Shown: positions 1 through 9,171, counted from the first letter of the stretch. The stretch is DNA of 64,000 nucleotides from JAXGXT01 sp040772665 (GCA_040772665.1 JAXGXT010000005.1:124001-188000); one strand, 5' to 3'. Numbers and translations are program-made. Notes: generated by a model not told the origin, from the letters alone.

Positions 1-614
1 CGTTTATTAATATCAATTTTCATTCCAAGAAGTGTGTTTATAAGGGAAATTCCATCTGCTCCGCCGCTTTCCGCCGCCCTTGCAATTTCTGTTATATCTG
101 TAACATTTGGTGTCAGCTTAACAATCAACGGTTTTTTTGAATATTTTTTAACCTCGGAAACAACCTTTTCTGCCATTTTAGGCTCTGTTCCAAAGGTTAT
201 CCCTCCTGCCGAAACATTGGGGCAGGAAATGTTAAGCTCAAAAAGGTCAACGTCAGCCTCACTCATTCTTTCCGCCACATCACAATATTCCTCAATGCTA
301 TGTCCGCAAAGATTAACAATTATTTTTGTGTCAAACTGCCTAAGAAAAGGAATGTCATTTTCAATAAAACAATCAGCACCGGGATTTTGCAAACCAACGG
401 AATTAAGCATTCCGCCATATGTTTCAGCAATTCTTGGTGAGTTATTTCCTAACCAAGGCACATTGGCAACACCCTTAACAGTAACTGCTCCAAGTCTGTT
501 TAAATCGATAAACTCTGCATATTCTTTGCCGCTTCCAAAGGTTCCTGATGCAGTTGTAACAGGATTTTTCATTTCCACACCGCAAATATTAACTAAAGTG
601 TTGATTTTATTCAT
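1..614 (-). CDS. pyrD: Dihydroorotate dehydrogenase, catalytic subunit (class 1B), 3' end outside the window
   Basis: Oxidises dihydroorotate to orotate with FMN; in class 1B enzymes electrons pass to PyrK and on to NAD+. Only the first ~204 residues are present; the C-terminus lies beyond base 1. Visible are the FMN-site stretch NPVTTASGTFGSG (from residue 17), a TVKG lysine (~47), IVKLTPN (~164-170) and NISCPNVSAGG, whose Cys131 is the class 1 catalytic base. The ATG at 614 overlaps the end of pyrK by 8 bases, so the two subunits should be translationally coupled. The PyrK partner and the Cys base identify the 1B class; confidence is high despite truncation. Confidence 0.95.
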   Translation of the reverse strand, partial: MNKINTLVNICGVEMKNPVTTASGTFGSGKEYAEFIDLNRLGAVTVKGVANVPWLGNNSPRIAETYGGMLNSVGLQNPGADCFIENDIPFLRQFDTKIIVNLCGHSIEEYCDVAERMSEADVDLFELNISCPNVSAGGITFGTEPKMAEKVVSEVKKYSKKPLIVKLTPNVTDITEIARAAESGGADGISLINTLLGMKIDINK

Positions 615-1374
615 CCCAAATCACCTCACTGCCTTTAAAAACAGGGCCGTCTTTGCAAACCTTTTTATTTTCAAACCCATTATCTTTTTTAATTTTAACA
701 GCACAGCCAACGCATGCACCAATGCCGCATGCCATTCTTTCTTCCATGGAAACCTGTGCATCAATGCCTTTTTCAAGTGCCCATTCAGAAAGAAATTTAA
801 GCATTATTTTAGGGCCGCAGGAGTAAATTGCATCTGCATTAGGGTTGATTTCTTTCATAAGTTCAACCACGTTGCCTTTAAATCCAACGCTTCCATCGTC
901 TGTTGCCACGTTAACTTCTGCATCTAAGGATTGAAACTTTTCAACAAGTATAGGGTTTGAGCGAGAACCAAGAAAAACAATAATTCTTCCTTTTAAATTC
1001 TTGGCAACCTCAACAAGAGGCGGCGCACCTATACCTCCGCCTACAAGAATATAAGTGCCCTCTTTTTCTGAAATTTCAAAGCCATTTCCAAGTGGGCCTA
1101 AAACCTGCACTTTATCATTTTCTTTAAGTGAGCTGAAAACTTTTGTTCCCTTGCCTGCAATTTGATAAATAAGAGTTAAACTCCCCTTTTCTTTATCAAT
1201 TTCGCTTATGGAAATTGGTCTTGGGAGAATGTTCTCTCCAAGACCTGTGTAGATATTTATAAACTGTCCGGGCTTTGCCTCATTAGAAATTTCAGGAACT
1301 AAAATATTCATTTCAAAAATGTTTTCTGCTATTTCCTTATTTGATAAAATCTCTGCTGTTGTAAAACTTTTCAT
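607..1374 (-). CDS. pyrK: Dihydroorotate dehydrogenase electron transfer subunit (FAD, 2Fe-2S)
   Basis: Iron-sulfur flavoprotein of 255 residues that carries electrons from PyrD FMN to NAD+. A ferredoxin-reductase-like FAD domain is shown by LPRPISISEID (~50-60) and a nucleotide-binding GGGIGAPPL (~112-120). Near the C-terminus the 2Fe-2S ligands are Cys216, Cys221, Cys224 and Cys240 in the order CGIGACVGC plus a distal Cys. The start codon directly follows the carB stop (TAAATG), and the end overlaps pyrD. Length is normal for the family. It is sixth of seven genes in the pyr operon. Confidence 0.96.
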   Translation of the reverse strand: MKSFTTAEILSNKEIAENIFEMNILVPEISNEAKPGQFINIYTGLGENILPRPISISEIDKEKGSLTLIYQIAGKGTKVFSSLKENDKVQVLGPLGNGFEISEKEGTYILVGGGIGAPPLVEVAKNLKGRIIVFLGSRSNPILVEKFQSLDAEVNVATDDGSVGFKGNVVELMKEINPNADAIYSCGPKIMLKFLSEWALEKGIDAQVSMEERMACGIGACVGCAVKIKKDNGFENKKVCKDGPVFKGSEVIWDE

Positions 1375-4300
1375 TTATACTTCCTCCAGAGAAATAACTC
1401 CTATATTTTCAATAGTAACATCGCTTTCAGTAACATCAAGAAGTGCGCTCATTGTGTCAAGAGATGTCATAAGGTTAACTTTACTTTCTGCAGCCGCACG
1501 TCTTATTTTAAAACCGTCACTTACAGAATTATTGCCTTTGTTTGGTGTGTTTATTATAACATCAATAATTCCGCTTCTAACAACATCAAGAACATTTGGA
1601 ACACCTTCGCTTATTTTTCTTACAACTGTTAAGTTGTCAATGCCGTTTTCTTTAAGATACTCGGCAGTGCCTTCAGTTGCAAGAAATTTATAACCAAGAT
1701 TTTTAAGTCTTTTAGCAATAGGCAAAAAGTCAGGTCTGTCATAAGGTTTAATTGTAACAAGAACAGTTCCGTTTTTCTTTGGAACAACAACACCTGCCGC
1801 AGTAAAGCCTTTAAAAAGAGCCTCTTCCAAAGTTTTTCCCACACCTAAAACTTCACCTGTGGAACGCATTTCAGGCCCAAGGCTAACCTCTACCTCCGGC
1901 AACTTTTCTGTTGAGAAAACAGGCACTTTTATGCAGATTGTGTCAGGCTCAGGACAAATTCCTGTTTCATAGCCTAAATCCTTAAGGCTTGCGCCAAGCA
2001 TAATTTTTGTGGCAATGTCAATGATAGGCACCCCTGTTACTTTGCTTATATAAGGCACAGTTCTGCTTGAACGTGGATTAACTTCGATTATATTAAGTTC
2101 TCCTTTATATTCAATAAACTGTATGTTGATCATACCTATTACTTTAAGAGCAATAGAGATTTTCTTTGTTACTTCAAGTATCTGATTTCTTATTGTGTCA
2201 GAAATATTTTGCGGCGGATAGATAGATATGGAATCTCCCGAATGAACTCCTGCCCTTTCAAGATGCTCCATAATTCCGGGAATAACAACATCCTTGCCGT
2301 CACAAATGGCATCAACTTCAATTTCTCTTCCCTGCAAATATCTGTCAATAAGAACAGGGTTTTTGCTGTCTTTAATAAATGCCTCTTTAAGATATTTTTC
2401 AAGCTGTTCTTCAGAATATGTTATTTCCATGCCCTGTCCTCCAAGAACATAGGATGGTCTTACAAGAACAGGATACCCAAGTTCGTCTGCAACATCAATT
2501 CCTTCTTTAATGCTCCAAACACCCTTGCCCTTAGGACGTGTAATGTCAAGTTCTTCAAGAAGTGCATCAAACTTTTCCCTATCTTCTGCCGCATCAATTT
2601 GTTCAGGCTTTGTTCCGTAAATAGGTATGTTCATTTCACGGAAGAACTTTGCAAGCTTGATTGCAGTCTGCCCTCCGAATTGGAGAATAACTCCGTCAGG
2701 TCTTTCCTTTTCAACTATATTAAGAACATCCTCTTCTGTAAGCGGTTCAAAATAAAGCTTGTCGGAGGTATCAAAGTCTGTTGAAACAGTTTCAGGGTTA
2801 TTGTTAATTATAATTGTTTCAACGCCTGCTTTTTTAAGAGAAAGAATTGAGTGAACAGAACAGTAATCAAACTCTATACCTTGTCCTATTCTAATAGGGC
2901 CTGAACCTATAACTATAACCTTTTTATTTTTACTTACAACAACTTCATCATGCTCATCATAAGTAGAATAGTAATATGGAGTTGCAGCCTCAAACTCTCC
3001 TGCGCATGTGTCAACCATTTTATAAACAGGCAGTATGTTATATTTCGTTCTTAGATTATAAATTTCAGGCGGAGTAACATCTCCTTCCCCTAAAAGGTCT
3101 GCTATTCCCTTATCTGAAAACCCTATTTTTTTGTATGCTCTAAGTGTTTCTTCGTCAAGGTCATCTTTTGTTATTGTTTTAAGATATTCTTCCATATCAA
3201 CAATTTTTTTAATTTTATATACAAAAAACTTGTCCATACCTGTTATCTCACAAACCTTTTCAACCCTGTAACCTCTTCTAAGCATTTCCGCAAGGTCAAA
3301 AAGTCTTTCATCATCGGGAACAACAACTCTCTTTTTAAGTTCTTCAAGAGTTTTAGATTTGCTGTATTTTCTTTCAAGGGTATACTGGCCTATTTCAAGA
3401 GAGCGGACACCTTTTAAAAGTGCGCTTTCAAAACTGTTGCCTATGGACATAATTTCTCCTGTTGCCATCATTTTTGTTCCAAGAGTTCTCTTTGCGCTTT
3501 TAAATTTATCAAATGGCCATTTTGGAATTTTACATACAACATAGTCAATGGTTGGCTCAAAGCAAGCAAAAGTTTTCTTTGTTACGGCATTTTTAATTTC
3601 ATCAAGTCTGTAGCCAAGAGCAATTTTAGCGGCTACTTTAGCAATAGGATATCCTGTTGCCTTTGAAGCAAGAGCTGATGAACGGCTTACACGAGGATTA
3701 ATTTCTATAACTGCATAGTTAAAGCTGTTTGGGTCAAGTGCAAACTGAACATTGCATCCCCCTTCAATAGATATTGAATCTATAATATCTATTGCTGCTT
3801 TTCTAAGCATTTGATATTCCCTATCGCAAAGTGTCTGCGCAGGGGCAACAACTATTGAATCTCCTGTATGAACACCAACAGGGTCAACATTTTCCATTGA
3901 ACACACTGTTATACAGTTTCCTGCACCATCACGAATAACTTCAAACTCAATTTCTTTCCAACCTTTTATACTTCTTTCAATAAGCACCTGACCAACACGG
4001 CTTAGATGAATTCCCTGTGCTGTTATTTCCCTTAACTGGTCTTCGTTTTCAGCAATTCCTCCGCCTGTTCCGCCAAGTGTGTATGCAGGACGAACAATAA
4101 CAGGATATCCTAACTTTTCGGCAAACTCAACCGCACCTTCAATGTTTGTTACTATCTCGCTTTCAACAATTGGCTGATTTGTTCTTTCCATCAGCTTTTT
4201 AAAGGAATCCCTGTCCTCTCCTTCTTTTATTGACTCAATTGATGTACCGATTACACGCACATTGTATTTATCTAAAACACCTTTGTCATAAAGCTCACAA

Positions 4301-4596
4301 CTAAGATTAAGACCTGTCTGCCCTCCCATTCCTGCAATAATGCTGTCTGGGCGTTCTTTTTCTATAACCTTTTCTATAAATTCCGCAGTAAGTGGTTCGA
4401 TATATGTGTGGTGTGCCATATCTCTGTCTGTCATTATTGTGGCAGGGTTGCTGTTTACAAGAACAACCTCAACGCCCTCTTCTTTAAGTGCTTGAACAGC
4501 CTGAGTTCCTGAATAGTCAAACTCCGCAGCCTGCCCTATAACAATGGGGCCTGAGCCAATAACAAGCACTTTTTTAATTGTATTATCCTTAGGCAT
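1375..4596 (-). CDS. carB: Carbamoyl-phosphate synthase large subunit
   Basis: Makes carbamoyl phosphate from bicarbonate, ATP and ammonia delivered by CarA. At 1073 residues it has the usual length: two homologous ATP-grasp halves, starting with VLVIGSGPIVIGQAAEFDYS and, in the second half, VIVIGSGPIRIGQGIEFDYC, then a C-terminal MGS-like allosteric domain. I place the start at the ATG at 4596 (MPKDNTIKKV) because GGTGGAG lies just upstream and this gives an 8-base overlap with carA; an in-frame ATG 21 bases upstream lacks a ribosome-binding site. The allosteric domain is where UMP or ornithine effects would act, but the ligand cannot be read from sequence. Confidence 0.97.
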   Translation of the reverse strand: MPKDNTIKKVLVIGSGPIVIGQAAEFDYSGTQAVQALKEEGVEVVLVNSNPATIMTDRDMAHHTYIEPLTAEFIEKVIEKERPDSIIAGMGGQTGLNLSCELYDKGVLDKYNVRVIGTSIESIKEGEDRDSFKKLMERTNQPIVESEIVTNIEGAVEFAEKLGYPVIVRPAYTLGGTGGGIAENEDQLREITAQGIHLSRVGQVLIERSIKGWKEIEFEVIRDGAGNCITVCSMENVDPVGVHTGDSIVVAPAQTLCDREYQMLRKAAIDIIDSISIEGGCNVQFALDPNSFNYAVIEINPRVSRSSALASKATGYPIAKVAAKIALGYRLDEIKNAVTKKTFACFEPTIDYVVCKIPKWPFDKFKSAKRTLGTKMMATGEIMSIGNSFESALLKGVRSLEIGQYTLERKYSKSKTLEELKKRVVVPDDERLFDLAEMLRRGYRVEKVCEITGMDKFFVYKIKKIVDMEEYLKTITKDDLDEETLRAYKKIGFSDKGIADLLGEGDVTPPEIYNLRTKYNILPVYKMVDTCAGEFEAATPYYYSTYDEHDEVVVSKNKKVIVIGSGPIRIGQGIEFDYCSVHSILSLKKAGVETIIINNNPETVSTDFDTSDKLYFEPLTEEDVLNIVEKERPDGVILQFGGQTAIKLAKFFREMNIPIYGTKPEQIDAAEDREKFDALLEELDITRPKGKGVWSIKEGIDVADELGYPVLVRPSYVLGGQGMEITYSEEQLEKYLKEAFIKDSKNPVLIDRYLQGREIEVDAICDGKDVVIPGIMEHLERAGVHSGDSISIYPPQNISDTIRNQILEVTKKISIALKVIGMINIQFIEYKGELNIIEVNPRSSRTVPYISKVTGVPIIDIATKIMLGASLKDLGYETGICPEPDTICIKVPVFSTEKLPEVEVSLGPEMRSTGEVLGVGKTLEEALFKGFTAAGVVVPKKNGTVLVTIKPYDRPDFLPIAKRLKNLGYKFLATEGTAEYLKENGIDNLTVVRKISEGVPNVLDVVRSGIIDVIINTPNKGNNSVSDGFKIRRAAAESKVNLMTSLDTMSALLDVTESDVTIENIGVISLEEV

Positions 4597-5674
4597 TATC
4601 TCCACCTCTTTCTGCAATTTCTATAAATCTATCAAACAAAAACCCTGTGTCCAAAGGCCCCGGGCTTGCTTCAGGATGGAACTGAACGCTGAAAATCGGA
4701 AGTTTTTTATGCCTTATACCCTCTATTGTTCCGTCATTTATGTTTACAAATGCAGGCTCCACATCATCCGGAAGATCTGTAACAACATATTCATGATTTT
4801 GTGAAGTTATATAAACTCTTCCCGTTTTTATATCTTTAACAGGATGATTTCCACCATGATGGCCGAATTTCATTTTTTCGGTTTTTCCCCCAAGGGCAAG
4901 GCTTATTATCTGGTTACCCATGCAAATTCCCATTATAGGTTTTTTGCCTATAAGCTGTTTAACTGTTTCAATGATTTCAGGCACATCCATAGGATTTCCC
5001 GGCCCGTTGGAAATAAAAACAGCGTCAGCGTTAAGGGAAAGTATATCTTCGGCAGAGGTGAAAGCAGGCAAAACAGTGATTTTACAGCCTCTTGCTTTTA
5101 TATCTCTTAAAATTCCTTTTTTTGTACCTAAGTCAAGAAAAGCGATATGTGTTCTTGTTCCCGGAATTTCATACTTTTCTTTTATTGTGCATTCTTTTAT
5201 TAAGTTTTTATTGTTAAGACTTTCAAATTTAAGGTTAATTTGTTTCTCGGTTAAATCCTTGCCTCTTGTTGTTATTATGCCTTTCATAACTCCGCTGTCT
5301 CTAAGTATCATTGTAAGTGCTCTTGTGTCAATTCCTTCAATTCCCATAACTTTGTTTTGCTTAAGGAAATCATCAAGATTCATTTCGCATCTCCAGTTGT
5401 TTGGAAAATCACATTTTTCCCTTACAACAAAACCTTTAAGCTTAGGTGCGTCACTTTCCAAATCATCAAGATTAATTCCGTAATTTCCTATAAGAGGATA
5501 TGTCATTGTCACAATTTGACCTGCGTATGAAGGGTCTGTTAAAAGCTCTTCGTATCCTGTCATGCCTGTATTAAAAACGACTTCTCCCACTGTTTCTTTA
5601 ACATAACCGAAGGCTGTTCCCTTAAAACGCATGCCGTTTTCAAGGATTAGTTCCGCCTTAATAGTTTTTTCCAT
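4589..5674 (-). CDS. carA: Carbamoyl-phosphate synthase small subunit (glutamine amidotransferase)
   Basis: Hydrolyses glutamine and channels ammonia to CarB. The 361-residue protein has the N-terminal CarA domain and a class I glutaminase with Cys251 in GICMGNQ, and His333 and Glu335 in FHPEA. The motif has Asn where many family members have His (GICLGHQ); this position is not the catalytic triad. The ATG at 5674 shares a base with the pyrF stop (TAATG) and lies 9 bases after AAGGAG; an upstream in-frame ATG abuts the ribosome-binding site and is unlikely. Confidence 0.97.
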   Translation of the reverse strand: MEKTIKAELILENGMRFKGTAFGYVKETVGEVVFNTGMTGYEELLTDPSYAGQIVTMTYPLIGNYGINLDDLESDAPKLKGFVVREKCDFPNNWRCEMNLDDFLKQNKVMGIEGIDTRALTMILRDSGVMKGIITTRGKDLTEKQINLKFESLNNKNLIKECTIKEKYEIPGTRTHIAFLDLGTKKGILRDIKARGCKITVLPAFTSAEDILSLNADAVFISNGPGNPMDVPEIIETVKQLIGKKPIMGICMGNQIISLALGGKTEKMKFGHHGGNHPVKDIKTGRVYITSQNHEYVVTDLPDDVEPAFVNINDGTIEGIRHKKLPIFSVQFHPEASPGPLDTGFLFDRFIEIAERGGDNA

Positions 5675-6600
5675 TATATACATCTCCTTAAGTCGTTTTT
5701 CATATCAATAACAGCCTCTCTTGCCGCCTGTGCAAAATCTTTTTCACTGTATTTATCTTTGTAGAGTTTGTTTTGATGTGCCGCAATTATCCCTCTTGAA
5801 GAATTAACAATGGCACCTAAACCGTCTTTATCAAAACATACTGATAAATCCTCGGCAGTTCCTCCTTGCGCCCCATATCCCGGAACAAGGAAAAACGTGT
5901 TAGGCATAAGGGAGCGGAGTTTTTTCGCCTGGTCAGGATGTGTTGCACCAACAACTGCACCAACACTTGAATATCCGTTTTTGCCCATAAGCTCTTCTCC
6001 CCATTTGCTTGTAAGAACACCCACATGCTCATAAAGGGTTTTTCCTCCCACATCCAAATCTTGAAGCTGTCCGCTGTTTGGGTTAGAAGTTTTAACAAGA
6101 ACAAACATCCCTTTTTCATATTCTTTACAGTTTTCCATATAAGGCTCAATGGAATCCCAGCCAAGATATGGATTAAGGGTTATAAAATCCTCATGATAAA
6201 TTTCAAACAAGTTTCCCTCAACATCTACTCTGCCAATGTGACCATCAGAATAAGCTTCCGCAGTTGATGCAATATCTCCTCTTTTAATATCACCTATTAT
6301 TACAAGTCCCTTTTCCTTGGCATATTTAATTGTCTTTATATAACTTTCAATTCCATCAGTGCCAAGCATTTCATACATGGCAACTTGAGGTTTTACTGAC
6401 GGAATAAGGTCAAAGGTTGCATCAATTATTTCTTTGTTAAACATAAAGAAGGCTTCTGCAACAGCTTTTGGAGTTTTTCCGTAATTTTCAAAGCATTCTT
6501 TTTGAATAAACTCGGGGATAAAGGAAAGTCTTGGGTCAAGACCAACAACTGTTGGATTTTCCGTTTGTTTTATCTTTTCAATAAGTCTGTCGATTATCAC
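5674..6600 (-). CDS. pyrF: Orotidine 5'-phosphate decarboxylase (type 2)
   Basis: Last step to UMP. The 308-residue length and the spacing of motifs fit the longer type 2 subfamily rather than the ~230-residue type 1 enzyme. The catalytic GDIKRGDIAST motif (Asp-Lys-Asp network) is intact around residue 100, and the phosphate-binding end VNSSRGI is near the C-terminus. Translation starts at a GTG that overlaps the pyrC stop (GTGA), with AAGGTGA upstream. The tight overlap on both sides supports stoichiometric expression in the pyr operon. Confidence 0.96.
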   Translation of the reverse strand: MIIDRLIEKIKQTENPTVVGLDPRLSFIPEFIQKECFENYGKTPKAVAEAFFMFNKEIIDATFDLIPSVKPQVAMYEMLGTDGIESYIKTIKYAKEKGLVIIGDIKRGDIASTAEAYSDGHIGRVDVEGNLFEIYHEDFITLNPYLGWDSIEPYMENCKEYEKGMFVLVKTSNPNSGQLQDLDVGGKTLYEHVGVLTSKWGEELMGKNGYSSVGAVVGATHPDQAKKLRSLMPNTFFLVPGYGAQGGTAEDLSVCFDKDGLGAIVNSSRGIIAAHQNKLYKDKYSEKDFAQAAREAVIDMKNDLRRCI

Positions 6601-7883
6601 TTTAACTCACCTTCCTCCACCTTAACAACTCCGTCAACAAGTGTATACATAATTTTCCCCTTAACTTTATATCCGTTAAAAGGTGTGTTTTTACCCTTTG
6701 AAACAAAATCTTCCGAATTTATTTCATATTCAAAAACAGGGTCAATAATTGTTATGTCTGCTGATTTTCCCTGGGATATATCGCCTTTATCAATTCCAAG
6801 AAGTTTGGCAGGGTTTATTGTCATTTTTTCTATTAACTTTTCAGCTGAAAGCCAGCCCTCTTCAATAAGCACTGAATTTCCAAGGGCAAATGCTGTTTCT
6901 AAACCTACAATTCCAAAAGCCGCCTTTTCATATTCACAGTTTTTTTCGTCAACACTGTGAGGAGCATGGTCTGTGGCTATAATTTTAACCGTATCATCTT
7001 TAAGGGCTTCCTTTAAAGCCAAAACATCTTTAAATGAACGTAAAGGCGGGTTCATTTTGGTGTTTGCATCATATCCCACAACAGCCTCGTCACTTAATGC
7101 AAAATGATGGGGACAAATTTCCGCACTAACATCCTGACCTCTTTTTAGTGCATCTCTTATAAGATTAATTGAGCCTTTTGTTGAAACATGGCAAAGATGA
7201 AGCTTTGCTCCTGTGCTTTTTGCTAAGATTATATCTCTTGCAACAATAACATCTTCACTGTCATTAGATATGCCTTTTATTCCTAAAAGCTGACTTTGCA
7301 CTCCCTCGTTCATAGACCCGCCGCCAACAAGGCTTTTATCTTCACAATGGCTCATAACTGGAATATTAAACATTTTTGAATAGCTCATTGCAGTTTTAAG
7401 AAGGCCTGAGTCAAGAACGCTTTTTCCGTCCTCACTTATGGCACAAGCCCCTGCGGCAGCCATTTTGCCAATGTTTGCAAGTTCTAAACCATTTTGTCCT
7501 TTGGTTATTGCGCCAATGGGAAGAACATTACATGCGCCCTCCCTTTCAGCCTTCATTTTAATATATTCAATCATTATTTCGCTGTCTATAACAGGGTCTG
7601 TGTTAGGCATACAGCAAATTGTTGTGAAGCCGCCTTTAACTGCAGACTTTGTTCCTGTTTCTATTGTTTCCTTATATTCAAAACCCGGCTCACGAAGATG
7701 AACATGAACATCAATAAATCCAGGAACAACCCACATGCCCTGCGCATCAATTTCTCTGTCAGCCTCAACCGATAAGTTTTTGCCGATTTCAGCCACAATT
7801 CCGTCTTTAACAAACACATCTGTAATTTCATTAAGCTTTGTTGCAGGATTAATTACCTTTCCGTTTTTAATAAGTATTTTCAT
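6597..7883 (-). CDS. pyrC: Dihydroorotase (class I)
   Basis: Cyclises carbamoyl-aspartate to dihydroorotate. The 428-residue amidohydrolase carries the metal motif DVHVHLREPGFEYKET near residue 60, SHCED near 180, a CPHHF motif near 230 and the catalytic aspartate in ATDHAPHS near 300. Size and motifs are those of Gram-positive class I enzymes. I chose the ATG at 7883 (MKILIKNGKV) because GGGAGG sits 8 bases upstream; it lies inside the end of pyrB (17-base overlap). A slightly longer in-frame start has no ribosome-binding site. Confidence 0.96.
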   Translation of the reverse strand: MKILIKNGKVINPATKLNEITDVFVKDGIVAEIGKNLSVEADREIDAQGMWVVPGFIDVHVHLREPGFEYKETIETGTKSAVKGGFTTICCMPNTDPVIDSEIMIEYIKMKAEREGACNVLPIGAITKGQNGLELANIGKMAAAGACAISEDGKSVLDSGLLKTAMSYSKMFNIPVMSHCEDKSLVGGGSMNEGVQSQLLGIKGISNDSEDVIVARDIILAKSTGAKLHLCHVSTKGSINLIRDALKRGQDVSAEICPHHFALSDEAVVGYDANTKMNPPLRSFKDVLALKEALKDDTVKIIATDHAPHSVDEKNCEYEKAAFGIVGLETAFALGNSVLIEEGWLSAEKLIEKMTINPAKLLGIDKGDISQGKSADITIIDPVFEYEINSEDFVSKGKNTPFNGYKVKGKIMYTLVDGVVKVEEGELK

Positions 7884-8802
7884 CTTTTTTACCTCCCTTT
7901 GCAAGCAGACTAAGAATTGCCATCCTTACGGCAAGTCCATTTTTAACTTGAATATTTATAACTGAATTTTCTCCGTCAACCACATCTGTTGAAAGTTCAA
8001 CCCCTCTGTTAACAGGGCCTGGGTGCATAATAAGAACATCCTTTTTAGCAAGTTTTAAAATTTCGCTGTTAACTCCAAACAAATCTCTATATTCATTAAT
8101 GCCCGGGAACTTATTCTTTTTTTGTCTTTCAAACTGTATCCTAAGCCCCATAACAACATCTGCATCTTTAACTGCTTCTTTTATATCTGTTGTTGTTTTA
8201 ACTCCAAGTTTATTAAGCCCTCCAAGAAGAGTTGACGGCCCTGCAAGAACAACCTCAGCTCCAAGCTTACTAAGCCCGAAAACATTGCTCCTTGCCACAC
8301 GGCTATGAGAAATATCTCCTATTATGGCAACCTTTAAGCCTTCAAAACTGTTTTTATACTGGCTGATTGTAAACAAGTCAAGAAGTGCCTGAGTTGGATG
8401 CTCGTTAGAACCGTCGCCTGCGTTTATAACATGAGCGTTTACGTTTTTTGCCAAAACATGAGGTGCTCCTGTTAAAGAGTTTCGCATAATCATAATTTCT
8501 ATTCCCATTTGGTCAAGGGTTTTGCCTGTGTCTATAAGGCTTTCGCCTTTTGAAACACTGCTTGTTGCTATCCCTAAATCTTGAACTGTTGCGCCAAGAT
8601 ATTTCCCTGCAAGAGAAAATGAAGTTTTTGTTCTGGTGCTGTTTTCATAAAACAATGTCGCTATACTTACATTTTTAAGCTCACTTACCCTTAAAGATGG
8701 ATTATCTATCCTTTCTTTCATTTCCTTTGCTAAAGAAATTATTTCAAGGATTTCTTCTTTATGCATTTCTCTAAGTCCTAAAACATCCTTGTGTTTCAAC
8801 AT
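7867..8802 (-). CDS. pyrB: Aspartate carbamoyltransferase catalytic chain
   Basis: Condenses carbamoyl phosphate with aspartate, the committed step of pyrimidine synthesis. The 311 residues contain the carbamoyl-phosphate signature FYENSTRTKTSF (~50-62), the GDGSNEHPTQALLDL block (~130) and HPGPVNRGVE (~260). No regulatory chain gene (pyrI) is adjacent, so feedback by nucleotides through PyrI is not expected from this locus. It is the first enzyme gene of the operon and is preceded by a 220-base leader with a terminator and a small ORF, which suggests control at the level of transcription elongation. Confidence 0.97.
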   Translation of the reverse strand: MLKHKDVLGLREMHKEEILEIISLAKEMKERIDNPSLRVSELKNVSIATLFYENSTRTKTSFSLAGKYLGATVQDLGIATSSVSKGESLIDTGKTLDQMGIEIMIMRNSLTGAPHVLAKNVNAHVINAGDGSNEHPTQALLDLFTISQYKNSFEGLKVAIIGDISHSRVARSNVFGLSKLGAEVVLAGPSTLLGGLNKLGVKTTTDIKEAVKDADVVMGLRIQFERQKKNKFPGINEYRDLFGVNSEILKLAKKDVLIMHPGPVNRGVELSTDVVDGENSVINIQVKNGLAVRMAILSLLAKGGKKDENTY

Positions 8803-8846
8803 TTGTCAGCACCTCTTTATAATAGTTTCCCAATTAACTTTTTTGC

Positions 8847-8886
8847 AAAAATAAAGGCAATAAAAAGAAAAAACCTTTTCATTGCC
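8847..8886 (-). terminator. Intrinsic terminator (attenuator) in the pyrB leader
   Basis: On the minus strand a 12-bp stem (one G-T pair), with arms GGCAATGAAAAG (8886-8875) and CTTTTTATTGCC (8867-8856) around a 7-base loop, is followed at once by TTTATTTTT. It lies 54 bases upstream of the pyrB start, inside the operon leader and not behind a structural gene, so it is positioned to stop transcription before pyrB. The stop codon of the leader ORF (8881-8879) falls inside the first arm, so a ribosome finishing that ORF would mask the hairpin. Confidence 0.8.
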
Positions 8887-9016
8887 GCAAATAATATTTA
8901 AAATAATAACAAGGAAAGCCATTAAATAAAAAACTTTTAATGTTGCTTTTTAATATGAAAACGTCAATATTTTTCCACGGTAGTTCACAAAAAAGACAAT
9001 TTCTAAGTTTTGACAT
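8879..9016 (-). CDS. Putative 45-residue leader peptide of the pyr operon
   Basis: Small ORF starting MSKLRNCLFC and ending YYFKYYLRQ, with a strong AGGAGGG ribosome-binding site 9-10 bases before its ATG. It begins about 55 bases after the predicted transcription start and ends within the first arm of the pyrB leader terminator. Its last 60 bases are rich in T on the coding strand. The layout matches what is known of enterobacterial pyrBI, where a 44-codon leader and UTP-sensitive RNA polymerase pausing couple translation to terminator read-through. The peptide sequence itself is not recognised, and a protein function cannot be excluded. Confidence 0.6.
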   Translation of the reverse strand: MSKLRNCLFCELPWKNIDVFILKSNIKSFLFNGFPCYYFKYYLRQ

Positions 9017-9077
9017 TATGGTTCGCCCTCCTATTTTACTTAACAACATAATAAACTTTAAGTTTACATTGACAAAT

Positions 9078-9107
9078 ATTTTAGCACAATATATATATTC
9101 TTGTCAA
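9078..9107 (-). promoter_or_regulatory. Sigma-A type promoter of the pyr operon
   Basis: TTGACA (9107-9102) and TAAAAT (9083-9078) with an 18-base spacer on the minus strand. The predicted start, about 9071, leaves a leader of ~270 bases before pyrB. Confidence 0.8.
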
Positions 9108-9130
9108 TATATTTCATATTATAAATTCAA

Positions 9131-9171
9131 TCTTTTCAGAAGGTGTTTATAATATCTCCCTTCTGAAAAGA
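9131..9171 (-). terminator. Perfect 13-bp hairpin after trhP, probable terminator
   Basis: TCTTTTCAGAAGG and its exact complement are separated by 15 bases. It lies 50 bases after the trhP stop and 24 bases before the pyr promoter -35. The following T-tract is weak on either strand, so termination could be partial, or the palindrome could bind a protein. Confidence 0.5.

Noticed and set aside
34..927. Long plus-strand ORF over pyrD and the end of pyrK
   Set aside because: It is antisense to two clear enzymes with intact motifs, has no ribosome-binding site, and its protein is a low-complexity shadow.
2209..2784. Plus-strand ORF of 191 codons inside carB
   Set aside because: Antisense to conserved CarB sequence; composition rich in Phe, Cys and Asn is typical of reverse reading in this codon usage.
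8954..8969. CcpA cre-like sequence ATGAAAACGTCAATA in the pyr leader
   Set aside because: Two required positions fail and the place, inside the leader ORF, is better explained by attenuation.
8940..9152. Plus-strand 70-codon ORF opposite the pyr leader
   Set aside because: No ribosome-binding site, antisense to the promoter and leader, and no recognisable protein features.
9131..9171. 13-bp palindrome as a PyrR-binding loop or riboswitch of the pyr operon
   Set aside because: It lies upstream of the promoter and so is not in the pyr transcript.
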